DNA from: a bacterium
Lineage (GTDB): Bacteria; Planctomycetota; SZUA-567
Length of the DNA: 40,291 nt
Assembly (NCBI GenBank): GCA_003249795.1
Contig: QKHZ01000169.1
Span: forward strand, 1-40,291
Direction of reading: 5' to 3'
The notes under the pieces are model-generated. The model was not told the origin of the DNA. It saw nothing but the letters and a program-made list of their open reading frames with translations, and did no database searches. Shown piece by piece: positions 33,898 to 40,291 of the stretch (positions within the stretch are counted from its first letter, which is position 1; the number at the start of each line of letters is the position of its first letter). A program made the position numbers and the translations under genes.

Positions 33898-35214
33898 TCA
33901 GGGCTGCCATAACAACTTAACCCTGTCCTGCCTCAGGCGTTGCATCAAAGCGGCACCGTCGATTTCAAGCCGCCACTGCTTCAGGTATGGCAAAATCGAC
34001 TCGGGTGCCTGCTGGGGAAAACGCGCCACAAGCCGCTTCGGAATCGAAATCCCTTCGGCCCACTCCACCATCTCCCCGATCTTGCCGTCTTCCAGCGCGA
34101 GCAGTTCATTGAAAAAACGCTCGTCCGGCGCCGGTACGATCTGCGTCCGGTCAAGCAGGAAAAACTTCTCAGGCAAACGGTACACAGGGCTGTCTGGATG
34201 GCAAAGATACCCCAACACACCTCCATTTGAAGCACTCGGGCAATCGGAATATGTCTGTGCAGCGACCTCAAATGAAAGCGCTCCACCACGGATCTGACGA
34301 AGGATCGCCGCCGCTTTCTGCCGTGCCTTGGCTTTTGCCTCTTCGCTGAACTCCAGTGCCTCAGTAGACTTGCCCGACGCCGCTGCCGCATTTTTTTCAA
34401 ACGCGATAAAGATATGCGCCGCACGCAGGATCACAAAAAGGTTGCGCTTACTCAAATACCAGGCTTTGAGCGCATTTTCGTCCAAATGCGGCGCCAGAAT
34501 CGTCGAAAGGATCACTCCCGCATCCGGGGCGTTTCCTTTCAGGTCGATCTTCTGCTTTGCCGCCTCCTGCCGCAGCAGAATCTCATCCACAAGCACTGAA
34601 AGTACCGACTGCAATACCTTTGGCTCACTGACAGCCAGACAGTAATTCACCGCCTCATCCTGCGTGATATTGCGCCCACCCACACGGGCGACAACCGGCC
34701 GGTCAATGCCGATATATTCCGGCGTATAATCCTTTTGCAACTCTTTCCAACCGTCATCGGCCAGCGCCGGGGTGATCACAGCGTTTGCCGCAATCTTATT
34801 GCGCTTGCGGATCACCTGATCCCGCAGACATTGCATCGCCGCCGAGCGTTTGAACTGCTCCGTAATCTTTGTTGTCACCCCCATCTCGACCAGATACGGC
34901 CCGAGATCCCCGTCCCGCGGATAATCAAGCCCGAGCCGTTTTGCCTCCATCTGCAGCATCAGATACTGCAAAAACGGGACTCCCAGTGAAAACGCCGCGG
35001 GATTAGCAGCCGCAACCACCCGGATTTTTTCACGATACATCGCTATCGTTACCGGCGCATCCGCCGCAACCGCCAGCTTGTCGGGCATCTTTGCCTTCTG
35101 CTGATCACATGCAAACAACACCGGATCTGCTGCACGAACAACCGATGCCCCGACGCAACAAACAACCAGTGCGATCAAGCATCCTGATAAGTAACGCAAC
35201 CATACGCGCTTCAT
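33898..35214 (-). CDS. Exported PpiC/SurA-like peptidyl-prolyl isomerase
   Basis: A 438-aa periplasmic foldase. The signal peptide is LSGCLIALVVCCVGASVVRA, cut near RAADP. A helical SurA-like N-domain follows, then a parvulin domain (VILRAAHIFIAFE, KARQKAAAILRQIRGGALSFEVAAQTYSDCPSA as a series of short segments, NGGVLGYL, KIGEMVEWAEGISI). It probably assists outer-membrane protein or secreted enzyme folding. The start is ATG 35214, right before the signal peptide. The much longer open frame to 35586 would overlap the divergent GH1-like gene and its promoter, so I reject it. The ribosome binding site is GGGGGA about eight bases upstream. Confidence 0.87.
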   Translation of the reverse strand: MKRVWLRYLSGCLIALVVCCVGASVVRAADPVLFACDQQKAKMPDKLAVAADAPVTIAMYREKIRVVAAANPAAFSLGVPFLQYLMLQMEAKRLGLDYPRDGDLGPYLVEMGVTTKITEQFKRSAAMQCLRDQVIRKRNKIAANAVITPALADDGWKELQKDYTPEYIGIDRPVVARVGGRNITQDEAVNYCLAVSEPKVLQSVLSVLVDEILLRQEAAKQKIDLKGNAPDAGVILSTILAPHLDENALKAWYLSKRNLFVILRAAHIFIAFEKNAAAASGKSTEALEFSEEAKAKARQKAAAILRQIRGGALSFEVAAQTYSDCPSASNGGVLGYLCHPDSPVYRLPEKFFLLDRTQIVPAPDERFFNELLALEDGKIGEMVEWAEGISIPKRLVARFPQQAPESILPYLKQWRLEIDGAALMQRLRQDRVKLLWQP

Positions 35215-35318
35215 CCGCCAATCCCCCATACCAGTAACCTGCAAATCTACTATACGGAAAACCATTCTCGAAATCAATTCTATCCGGAGCCAGAACACCT
35301 TATTTATTAAGCGGTTGC

Positions 35319-35346
35319 TTGACATAAAACCCGATTCAAATATGAT
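35319..35346 (+). promoter_or_regulatory. Near-consensus sigma70 promoter of the GH1-like gene
   Basis: TTGACA (35319-35324), a 16-bp spacer and TATGAT (35341-35346). Transcription should start near 35353, giving a roughly 43-nt leader to the ATG at 35396. It is the clearest promoter in the window. Confidence 0.75.
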
Positions 35347-35395
35347 TAGGATTGTATTGATACAACCATGCAAAACCATGTGGAAATATTGACGA

Positions 35396-36709
35396 ATGCC
35401 ATCGCCTGAGCAAACCCCCTGCGAACACACACCCACACCTGAGACCGGTGACGCACAGGTGCTGTTGTTTCCTGAAGGATTTGCATGGGGCAGCGGCACA
35501 TGCCCGACACAGGTCGAAGGCGAAATTGTCAACGACTGGGCTGGATACCGCGCTGCCGACCAGCATACCCCAGGAGACGGGCCCAACCACTGGCGGCGCT
35601 ACCGCTATGACTTCCGCTGCATGTCCTCAATGAATCTGAACGCTTACCGGCTTGGATTTGACTGGGGGCGCATCCAGACAGGGCCATTGCAACCCTTTGA
35701 TCGTGAAGTATTTCTGCGCTACATGGAGATGCTGGCAGAGCTTCGCGGGTATGGCATTGAGCCCTATCTGACCCTGTTTCACGCCGCATGCCCGCAGTGG
35801 CTGCAAGAAGAAGGCGGATGGCTCAACCCCAAAGCGCCAGACTATTTTGAAGACTTTGCCCAAAAAATCGCAGAAAATACCGATGGCGAAATCCTGCATT
35901 ACATCACGATGGACGAACCGGTCGTCTATGCGCTCAATGCATATGTCTTCGGGCAATTCCCGCCGTTCAAACACAATCGCATCGACCTGTTCCTGAGAGC
36001 GGTCCGACATCTGCGCAAGGGACACGCCCGCGCTGCACGGATTTTGAAACAGATCCATCCCGACGCAAGAATCGGCATCGCCAAGCACGCCCGTTCTTTT
36101 GAACCGCTGCGCAAGTGGCACCCGCTTGACCAGATCAGCACACGGATCACCGACAAAGTGCTGAACCAATGGGGGCTCAGCAAATTCCTGCGCCACCGCA
36201 GTGAATCCCTTTGCGACTTCCTGATGGTCAATTATGAAGGGCGGCTGCGGTTTCGCAACCTCACGCCGTTTGCCCCCCGCTCCGACTTTACCGACAGGGA
36301 GCTGGAAGCAAGAGGCGCTGTCTGCGATGACAAGTGGGAGATGGCCCCCAATGCCTTGCCGCGCATCCTGCGTGAACTGGGCAAGCGCACCGGCCTGCCT
36401 CTGCTGGTCACAGGCGGAATCTCAACACCGAACGAATCACTCCGCATCCGGCTGCTGAAACAACACTTACGCGCCTGTTATGACGCCATTGACTATGGCG
36501 TCGATGTCCGCGGCTTTTTCTACTGGCCGCTGATTGATTCGTTCGACTGGCGAGATGGCTACAAATACCAGTCGGGTCTGGTTTCGGTCAACTTCAGCAG
36601 TCCCGAACGCCGCCGCGATATTCGCCGTACCGGTTGCGTCTACCGCGAGATTGCACGGCGCAACGGGCTTCTCCTTGAACCTGATCAAATACAGCAACAG
36701 CCAAAATAA
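35396..36709 (+). CDS. GH1-fold beta-glucosidase-like protein lacking the nucleophile glutamate
   Basis: A 437-aa cytosolic GH1 (beta/alpha)8 protein. Landmarks are FAWGSGTCPTQVEGE, NDWAGY, HWRRYRYDF, LNAYRLGFDWGRI, LTLFHAACPQWLQEEGGW and FYWPLIDSFDW. The acid/base Glu174 is kept in YITMDEPV (TFNEP in most members). The nucleophile motif, normally VTENG, reads LLVTGGIS: at Gly340 the Glu is gone, and one residue appears deleted. Ordinary retaining hydrolysis should therefore fail. It may be a binding protein, a phosphorylase-like variant or a pseudoenzyme. No signal peptide is seen. It is divergent from the PpiC gene; the ribosome binding site is weak (GGAAA). Confidence 0.87.
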   Translation: MPSPEQTPCEHTPTPETGDAQVLLFPEGFAWGSGTCPTQVEGEIVNDWAGYRAADQHTPGDGPNHWRRYRYDFRCMSSMNLNAYRLGFDWGRIQTGPLQPFDREVFLRYMEMLAELRGYGIEPYLTLFHAACPQWLQEEGGWLNPKAPDYFEDFAQKIAENTDGEILHYITMDEPVVYALNAYVFGQFPPFKHNRIDLFLRAVRHLRKGHARAARILKQIHPDARIGIAKHARSFEPLRKWHPLDQISTRITDKVLNQWGLSKFLRHRSESLCDFLMVNYEGRLRFRNLTPFAPRSDFTDRELEARGAVCDDKWEMAPNALPRILRELGKRTGLPLLVTGGISTPNESLRIRLLKQHLRACYDAIDYGVDVRGFFYWPLIDSFDWRDGYKYQSGLVSVNFSSPERRRDIRRTGCVYREIARRNGLLLEPDQIQQQPK

Positions 36710-36737
36710 TGTCCTCATAATAAAATTTTAACAAAGG

Positions 36738-36750
36738 GATGGCACAATTC
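36738..36750 (+). repeat. 13-mer shared with 33674-33686
   Basis: GATGGCACAATTC occurs here, upstream of the soluble kinase gene, and again at 33674-33686 upstream of the TPR-like membrane gene. A shorter form, ATGGCACAAT, lies at 29303-29312. All three are intergenic. This may be chance or a shared binding site. Confidence 0.3.
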
Positions 36751-36877
36751 CTTATACATAGCATGTAAGACACAATGGATTCGCAAAGAAGCTGAAAGGA
36801 TGGACGGCAAGCAGCAACGAATGCGAACCACAATGTAATATATAAAACCGTTTATGCCGACAAGAACAGGAGTTGTT

Positions 36878-37828
36878 ATGCGGATTGAAATTCAGGAACC
36901 ACTCAGCCTGTCCACACACGAAGAGGCAATGCTTGCCGCCCACAGTTTTTACAATATCATGCACATCATTGTGATGGAGTTGGAATATCTGCGCAGGGTC
37001 TATGGCAATCCAGACGCGTTAAACAAAAGCGGCGAACTCTGCCGTGACCTGATCGCATCGTTTGAAGACCGGCAGGAAACACTCAAGGCTGCCGAAAACA
37101 TCGAATCCTACCGCACCACACTCGAAACAGAGCTCAAAGAAGCCCGCACAAAACACACTGTTGCACCAAAATTCGAGGCCAGCGAAAAGAGTTCGCACGA
37201 GAACCTGTACAAAGTTTTCGAAATCCTTGATATCCGCGTCAAAGAAATGCTTGCCCGTCAGGCGGCACAGGCGCAGTGGGGATGGGTCGCAACCGTTGCC
37301 ATCGAAGGCGGACTGCGCGAGTTCTTCGACGCCGTCGCCTGGAATGCACGTGACCGGTACGGCATTGTCTACGCACCGGAACTGCAGAAGGAAAATGATT
37401 ACTGGATCGACCTCACCGTGCAGGGGCCGGATGATTTACCGGGAATCCCCACCGCAAATAAAGCCGAAAGCCGCGGCCTTTTCATTCCGCTCGTCCTGAC
37501 CGACACCCTGCGCGATCTCTCGGCCAACGCCAGAAAATACAGCAAACCCGGCTCGCGCATCGGCATCATCCTGCGCGATGACGGTCAGGAAGTGTTACTG
37601 GAAGTCACAGACCAGGGCCGTGGGATTCCGGAAAATGAAGTCGCCGAAGTTGTCGGCTACGGGATCCGCGCGACCAATACCAAGCCTGAAGAAACACACG
37701 GTGGCGGCTTTGGTCTGACAAAGGCCTACTACGTCTGCAAACAATATGGCGGACGCATGTGGATCAACTCCGACATCGGAAAAGGCACCACAATCACCAT
37801 CCGCATCCCGCGGCCTGCTGCATTGTAA
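36878..37828 (+). CDS. Soluble histidine-kinase-like ATPase
   Basis: A 316-aa cytosolic protein. The N-terminal half is helical with a possible phospho-His in LAAHSFYNIMHIIVMELEYL. The C-terminal HATPase_c domain has N box DLSANARKYS, G1 DQGRGIPE, the GYGIRATN segment and G2 HGGGFGLTKAYYV. It has no receiver, PAS or membrane segment, so it probably works in a multi-protein phosphorelay. ATG 36878 has AGGAG five bases upstream; the open frame starting at 36854 is less likely. It lies 168 bp downstream of the GH1-like gene and is closed by terminators at 37978-38053. Confidence 0.88.
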   Translation: MRIEIQEPLSLSTHEEAMLAAHSFYNIMHIIVMELEYLRRVYGNPDALNKSGELCRDLIASFEDRQETLKAAENIESYRTTLETELKEARTKHTVAPKFEASEKSSHENLYKVFEILDIRVKEMLARQAAQAQWGWVATVAIEGGLREFFDAVAWNARDRYGIVYAPELQKENDYWIDLTVQGPDDLPGIPTANKAESRGLFIPLVLTDTLRDLSANARKYSKPGSRIGIILRDDGQEVLLEVTDQGRGIPENEVAEVVGYGIRATNTKPEETHGGGFGLTKAYYVCKQYGGRMWINSDIGKGTTITIRIPRPAAL

Positions 37829-37977
37829 CGGGGATCGCACAAGGCTGTAAAAAACTGAAATCTCTCTCTAATTCCATTGCCGCAGGAACTTTCCGGTTTT
37901 CGGTGATGAAAAAAGTAACGGTGCTTTATCCTGCAAAGTTTTGTATAAATCAGGAGTTATCGGACCAAGTCCTGTGG

Positions 37978-38006
37978 AAAACGCTTCGGAAAGCCGAAGC
38001 GTTTTT
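37978..38006 (+). terminator. Strong rho-independent terminator
   Basis: AAAACGCTTCGG (37978-37989), AAAG loop, CCGAAGCGTTTTT (37994-38006): a perfect 8-bp GC-rich stem plus A/T extension. It ends the kinase transcript. Confidence 0.92.
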
Positions 38007-38013
38007 GCATTAT

Positions 38014-38053
38014 CGGCGTTTTATCCGCGTTTCTTGGATAAGCCGTGTTTTTG
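38014..38053 (+). terminator. Second, tandem terminator-like hairpin
   Basis: CGGC (38014-38017) and TTATCC (38021-38026) pair with GGATAA (38036-38041) and GCCG (38043-38046), with small bulges, then TGTTTTT. It lies only 8 bp after the first terminator. Confidence 0.6.
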
Positions 38054-38076
38054 CACAAAAGCCAAACAGGATCAAT

Positions 38077-38127
38077 ATGAACAGAGTTGATTTTTCCGGT
38101 CAAGACAGCCGCAAACCTCTCCGATAA
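38077..38127 (+). CDS. Possible 16-codon leader ORF
   Basis: ATG at 38077 opens a 16-residue peptide (MNRVDFSGQDSRKPLR) ending TAA at 38125-38127, six bases before the structured RNA below. AGGA lies about eight bases upstream. Such an ORF-hairpin-gene layout resembles attenuation or translational coupling, but the peptide has no run of one amino acid. Confidence 0.25.
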   Translation: MNRVDFSGQDSRKPLR

Positions 38128-38133
38128 TTCAAA

Positions 38134-38202
38134 GTGCCCGGCTGCGAACGGCTCGTGCGCGACAACGGATTAACGCGCAAGCCCCGGCAGAGAATCCGGC
38201 AC
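38134..38202 (+). ncRNA. Nested-helix RNA element just upstream of a small gene
   Basis: Four co-nested stems can form: 38134-38141 with 38196-38202 (7 bp, one bulged C), 38142-38145 with 38187-38190, 38150-38153 with 38180-38183, and TGCGCG 38156-38161 with CGCGCA 38174-38179. The apical loop is 12 nt. It ends 7 bases before the AGGAG of the next gene, so it is placed like a cis-regulatory leader. It matches no class I know. Confidence 0.5.
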
Positions 38203-38218
38203 AGACTTAGGAGAAATG

Positions 38219-38551
38219 ATGAGTAAAAACGAACCGACCCGTCAGGAAACACTGCAGGAACTGGCTCGCCGTTTTCAGAAATCAGCCAAGGTGATGAATG
38301 CCATTGCTGAGCGCATTCAGGCTGCAGCTGACTTGCACCGCAAACATGACAAACAGCTTGCCCGCACTTCACGTGAGTTGCGCAACTGTGTTGACGGCAA
38401 CACCGGCCCGTTGCCGTTTTCATACCTTGAGTTTCTTGAATTTGCCAGCACCGACGAGTTCAGCAAGTTCAAAGACATGCCGGTGATCTCGGAAGACGAA
38501 ATCAACGCGCTGAATTGGGAAGAGCTCTCGAAAAAACTTCTTGATGACTGA
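38219..38551 (+). CDS. Small helical protein of unknown function
   Basis: A 110-aa protein with no signal or membrane segment. Residues about 8-55 are predicted helical and coiled-coil-like (ETLQELARRFQKSAKVMNAI, AERIQAAADLHRKH). The C-terminal half is acidic and mixed (FLEFASTDEFSKF, EDEINALNWEELSKKLLDD). I do not recognise a family. AGGAG at 38209-38213 fits ATG 38219 better than the adjacent ATG 38216. It is preceded by the nested RNA element and followed by a terminator, so it looks like a real monocistronic gene under leader control. Confidence 0.75.
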   Translation: MSKNEPTRQETLQELARRFQKSAKVMNAIAERIQAAADLHRKHDKQLARTSRELRNCVDGNTGPLPFSYLEFLEFASTDEFSKFKDMPVISEDEINALNWEELSKKLLDD

Positions 38552-38601
38552 GTGAAGTCCTGAGCCCCCTGTCATCATTGTGTGGATCAAAGCGTGTGTG
38601 G

Positions 38602-38634
38602 AAAGCGGCTTGCTGTGGGGCAGGCCGCTTTTTT
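38602..38634 (+). terminator. Rho-independent terminator
   Basis: AAAGCGGC (38602-38609) pairs with GCCGCTTT (38624-38631), followed by a total of six Ts. It lies 50 bp after the small gene and only 8 bp from the end of the convergent C-S lyase gene, which it may also serve. Confidence 0.88.
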
Positions 38635-38641
38635 CATAATA

Positions 38642-39811
38642 TCAAGACAGCGCCGCCGACATTCGGTTAAGTGCTTTTTGCAGAAGCGCGCGCGGACAGG
38701 CAAAGTTCAGGCGGACAAATTCGGGATCGCCAAATGCACCGCCTCCAGACAAACCAACGCCGGCCTTTTCAAAAAATGCAGCCGGATCATGTTGACCCAA
38801 TTCACGCGCGTCGATCCACGCCAGATACGTCGCCTCCGGCCGACTCACCGACAGCCCCGGCATTTTCCCTACAGCATCAAGAACGAGATCTCGATTCGCG
38901 CGCAAATATGAAAGAAGTGCCTGCCGCCACGGTTCGCCATGCGTAAAACTCGCGCAGCATCCGGCGTAGCCGAACAGATTTGGGTACGGAACAATCCCTT
39001 CTTTCACTTTTTCCAGACGCGCACGCATCGCGCTGTCCTCGCAAATTGCATACGCCATCCCGAGTCCCGGCACGTTGAAGGTTTTACTTGGAGAGTGCAG
39101 TGTAATCGTCCGAGCCGCAAGCTCCGGTGAGATCGTCGCCAGAGGAATATGCCTACAGTTCTCATCCAATACAAGATCACAGTGAACCTCATCCGAGCAG
39201 ATCCAGAGATCATGCTTCAGACAAATCTCTCCGAGCTGTTTTAACTCTTTTTCTGAATACACACGACCGGTCGGATTCTGCGGATTGCACAGCAAGAAAA
39301 GTTTCGTCTGCGGCGTGATCGCTTTTTCCAGCGCATCAAAATCCATCACCCATTCCGGTGACTCACCTTTCTGCTGCAGATGCGGCACGGTGATGAGAGT
39401 CCGGTCAGACAATCCCGGTGCAGATAAAAACGGCGGATACACAGGCGTGGTTGTGACCACAGCGTCGCCTGAATTTCCCACCGCGCGGCAGACGACATTC
39501 AGCCCCACCACAAGCCCCGGCAGCCACACGATCCATTCCGGCTTAATCTGCCAGTCGTGACGCTCATGCATCCAGTGGCACACGGCCTCTGCCGTCTGAT
39601 CTCCTGCAAGCGTATAGCCATAAGTCCCGCGTTCGGCACAATCAGCCAGAATGCGACACACCGCAGGCGGACTCTGAAAATCCATATCCGCCACCCACAG
39701 CGGGATCACATCGGGGTCGGCATAATGATTCCATTTCAGGCTATTTGCCGCAGCACGATCAATTGTTTTATCAAAAAAATCCGGTGAGATGGATAGGTCT
39801 CTTTCATTCAT
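38642..39811 (-). CDS. PatB/MalY-type pyridoxal-phosphate C-S lyase
   Basis: A 389-aa fold-type I aminotransferase-class enzyme of the MalY/PatB group, which splits cystathionine or cysteine to give homocysteine or pyruvate, ammonia and sulfide. Features are IPLWVADMDFQSPPAV near the N-terminus, YGYTLAGD, TTTPVYPPF, LLCNPQNPTGRVY, SDEVHCDLVLD and the PLP lysine Lys243 in LHSPSKTFNVPGL. The family-typical C-terminal Arg for the carboxylate is in EFVRLNFACPR. It is cytosolic and of typical length. A regulatory role, as for E. coli MalY, cannot be excluded. The ribosome binding site is weak. Confidence 0.93.
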   Translation of the reverse strand: MNERDLSISPDFFDKTIDRAAANSLKWNHYADPDVIPLWVADMDFQSPPAVCRILADCAERGTYGYTLAGDQTAEAVCHWMHERHDWQIKPEWIVWLPGLVVGLNVVCRAVGNSGDAVVTTTPVYPPFLSAPGLSDRTLITVPHLQQKGESPEWVMDFDALEKAITPQTKLFLLCNPQNPTGRVYSEKELKQLGEICLKHDLWICSDEVHCDLVLDENCRHIPLATISPELAARTITLHSPSKTFNVPGLGMAYAICEDSAMRARLEKVKEGIVPYPNLFGYAGCCASFTHGEPWRQALLSYLRANRDLVLDAVGKMPGLSVSRPEATYLAWIDARELGQHDPAAFFEKAGVGLSGGGAFGDPEFVRLNFACPRALLQKALNRMSAALS

Positions 39812-39895
39812 TCCGCAACCGTTTCTTTCTTTTCAATCGGTTCATTATTTCAACAACGACCTTTTTGTGCCAACGAAAAATATCATTCCCTGCCA

Positions 39896-40291
39896 TCATG
39901 AAATCAATCGGCAATTATCACACCTGAAATAAAACTTTTCACCCAAAATATCAGTCAGTCTCCATTCATTTGCACACACCGGACACAACCGGTTCGGATC
40001 AACCTTCTTACCTATCGCAGAAGGATTGAGCAAATGATAATACACCGGTACCGATATCAAACGTTCCATTTCACGACAAATTTCCCGCCCTTGCTCTGAC
40101 AACGGGCTATCAGGATTTGTCAACTGGTTCACACCAAACCGGTCACCAACAGTACAATTCATTTGCAGACGGTCACAAGCCTGATAGTTCGAGCGCCACC
40201 CCAAAATATCGCCATACCCATCATCATATGTCTTGGAAATTCGATATAGCGGAACCGGCTTGAAACAATCACAACAGATCAAAGGCGACTC
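39896..40291 (-). CDS. DUF2310-like zinc-ribbon protein, 5' part beyond the window
   Basis: The frame stays open to the right edge (residues ESP precede the TTG at 40282), so the gene is cut and only about 131 C-terminal residues are seen. It shows paired cysteines CCDCF near the edge and CPVC...CDNC at the end, with the conserved LYRIS, SNYQACDRLQMNC and LSEQGREICREME segments that I associate with DUF2310. It is probably a cytosolic zinc-binding protein of unknown function. The full family protein is about twice this length. It is separated by 84 bp from the C-S lyase gene on the same strand. Confidence 0.72.
   Translation of the reverse strand, partial: ESPLICCDCFKPVPLYRISKTYDDGYGDILGWRSNYQACDRLQMNCTVGDRFGVNQLTNPDSPLSEQGREICREMERLISVPVYYHLLNPSAIGKKVDPNRLCPVCANEWRLTDILGEKFYFRCDNCRLIS

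Noticed and set aside
35217-35586. Extended N-terminus of the PpiC gene
   Set aside because: The open frame would overlap the divergent GH1-like gene and its promoter, and would bury a clear signal peptide.
36738-36755. Sigma54 promoter at TGGCAC
   Set aside because: The -24-like GG is present, but there is no GC at the required -12 spacing in any of the copies of the motif.
1-40291. CRISPR arrays, insertion sequences, tRNA or rRNA genes
   Set aside because: No regularly spaced repeats, transposase frames, terminal inverted repeats or tRNA T-loop-like signatures were seen by reading the intergenic regions.

Overview
This is a chromosomal window from a Gram-negative-type bacterium, most likely of the Planctomycetes-Verrucomicrobia-Chlamydiae group and probably Lentisphaerota (Victivallales-like). 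That placement is inferred from a pseudopilin with an H-X9-DG tail, LamG-fused glycoside hydrolases, short-form ThiC, PpiC-type and lipoprotein envelope genes, and a bacterial PSD/PSS phospholipid pair. No rRNA or tRNA was recognised to confirm it. Most of the DNA is GC-moderate, with a few AT-richer genes (about 25.2-25.8 kb and 27.1-29.2 kb). I saw no transposase, integrase, phage gene or CRISPR array.

Left part, 0-5 kb: a hybrid sensor kinase (REC-PAS-HisKA-HATPase-REC), an isochorismatase-fold hydrolase, a CYTH-domain protein and ThiC, ending at a rho-independent terminator. 5.2-12.7 kb is the most unusual stretch. It holds three co-directional genes closed by a strong terminator: an AbiEi-like antitoxin domain fused to a type IV pseudopilin, then two large secreted LamG/TIM-barrel glycosidase paralogues. 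The second paralogue keeps both catalytic glutamates. The first has alanine at both places.

12.8-20.1 kb: an AEC transporter; a tightly overlapping phospholipid operon (psd, pssA, a YkgJ-type Fe/Zn-cluster protein, a HEAT-repeat exported protein); a stand-alone tRNA-binding protein and a cupin on the minus strand; and two half-size YeeE/YedE sulfur-transport proteins. 20.1-22.8 kb (minus): a REC-DUF2225 protein, then a small membrane protein and a small lipoprotein.

23.0-27.1 kb: a well-formed promoter with a long structured leader, followed by a UDP-glucuronate decarboxylase-like SDR, a YhcH-family protein, a YraN nuclease-fold protein, an unknown membrane-anchored protein, an ABM-domain protein and a D-2-hydroxyacid dehydrogenase. 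27.1-35.2 kb (minus): a double-zinc-ribbon membrane protein, a GT4 glycosyltransferase, CheR, a REC-histidine kinase, a TPR-like membrane protein and a PpiC/SurA-like foldase. 35.3-38.6 kb: a sigma70-type promoter driving a GH1-like protein without the nucleophile glutamate, a soluble histidine-kinase-like ATPase, tandem terminators, a nested-hairpin RNA candidate and a small coiled protein. The right end (minus) carries a PatB/MalY-type C-S lyase and a DUF2310-like zinc-ribbon gene cut by the window edge.

The best candidate for an undescribed system is the 5.2-12.7 kb cassette. A prepilin peptidase cut in the fusion protein would release a roughly 250-residue AbiEi-type winged-helix domain into the cytoplasm. 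That would couple pseudopilin processing to regulation, next to a glycosidase and a pseudo-glycosidase that look secreted.
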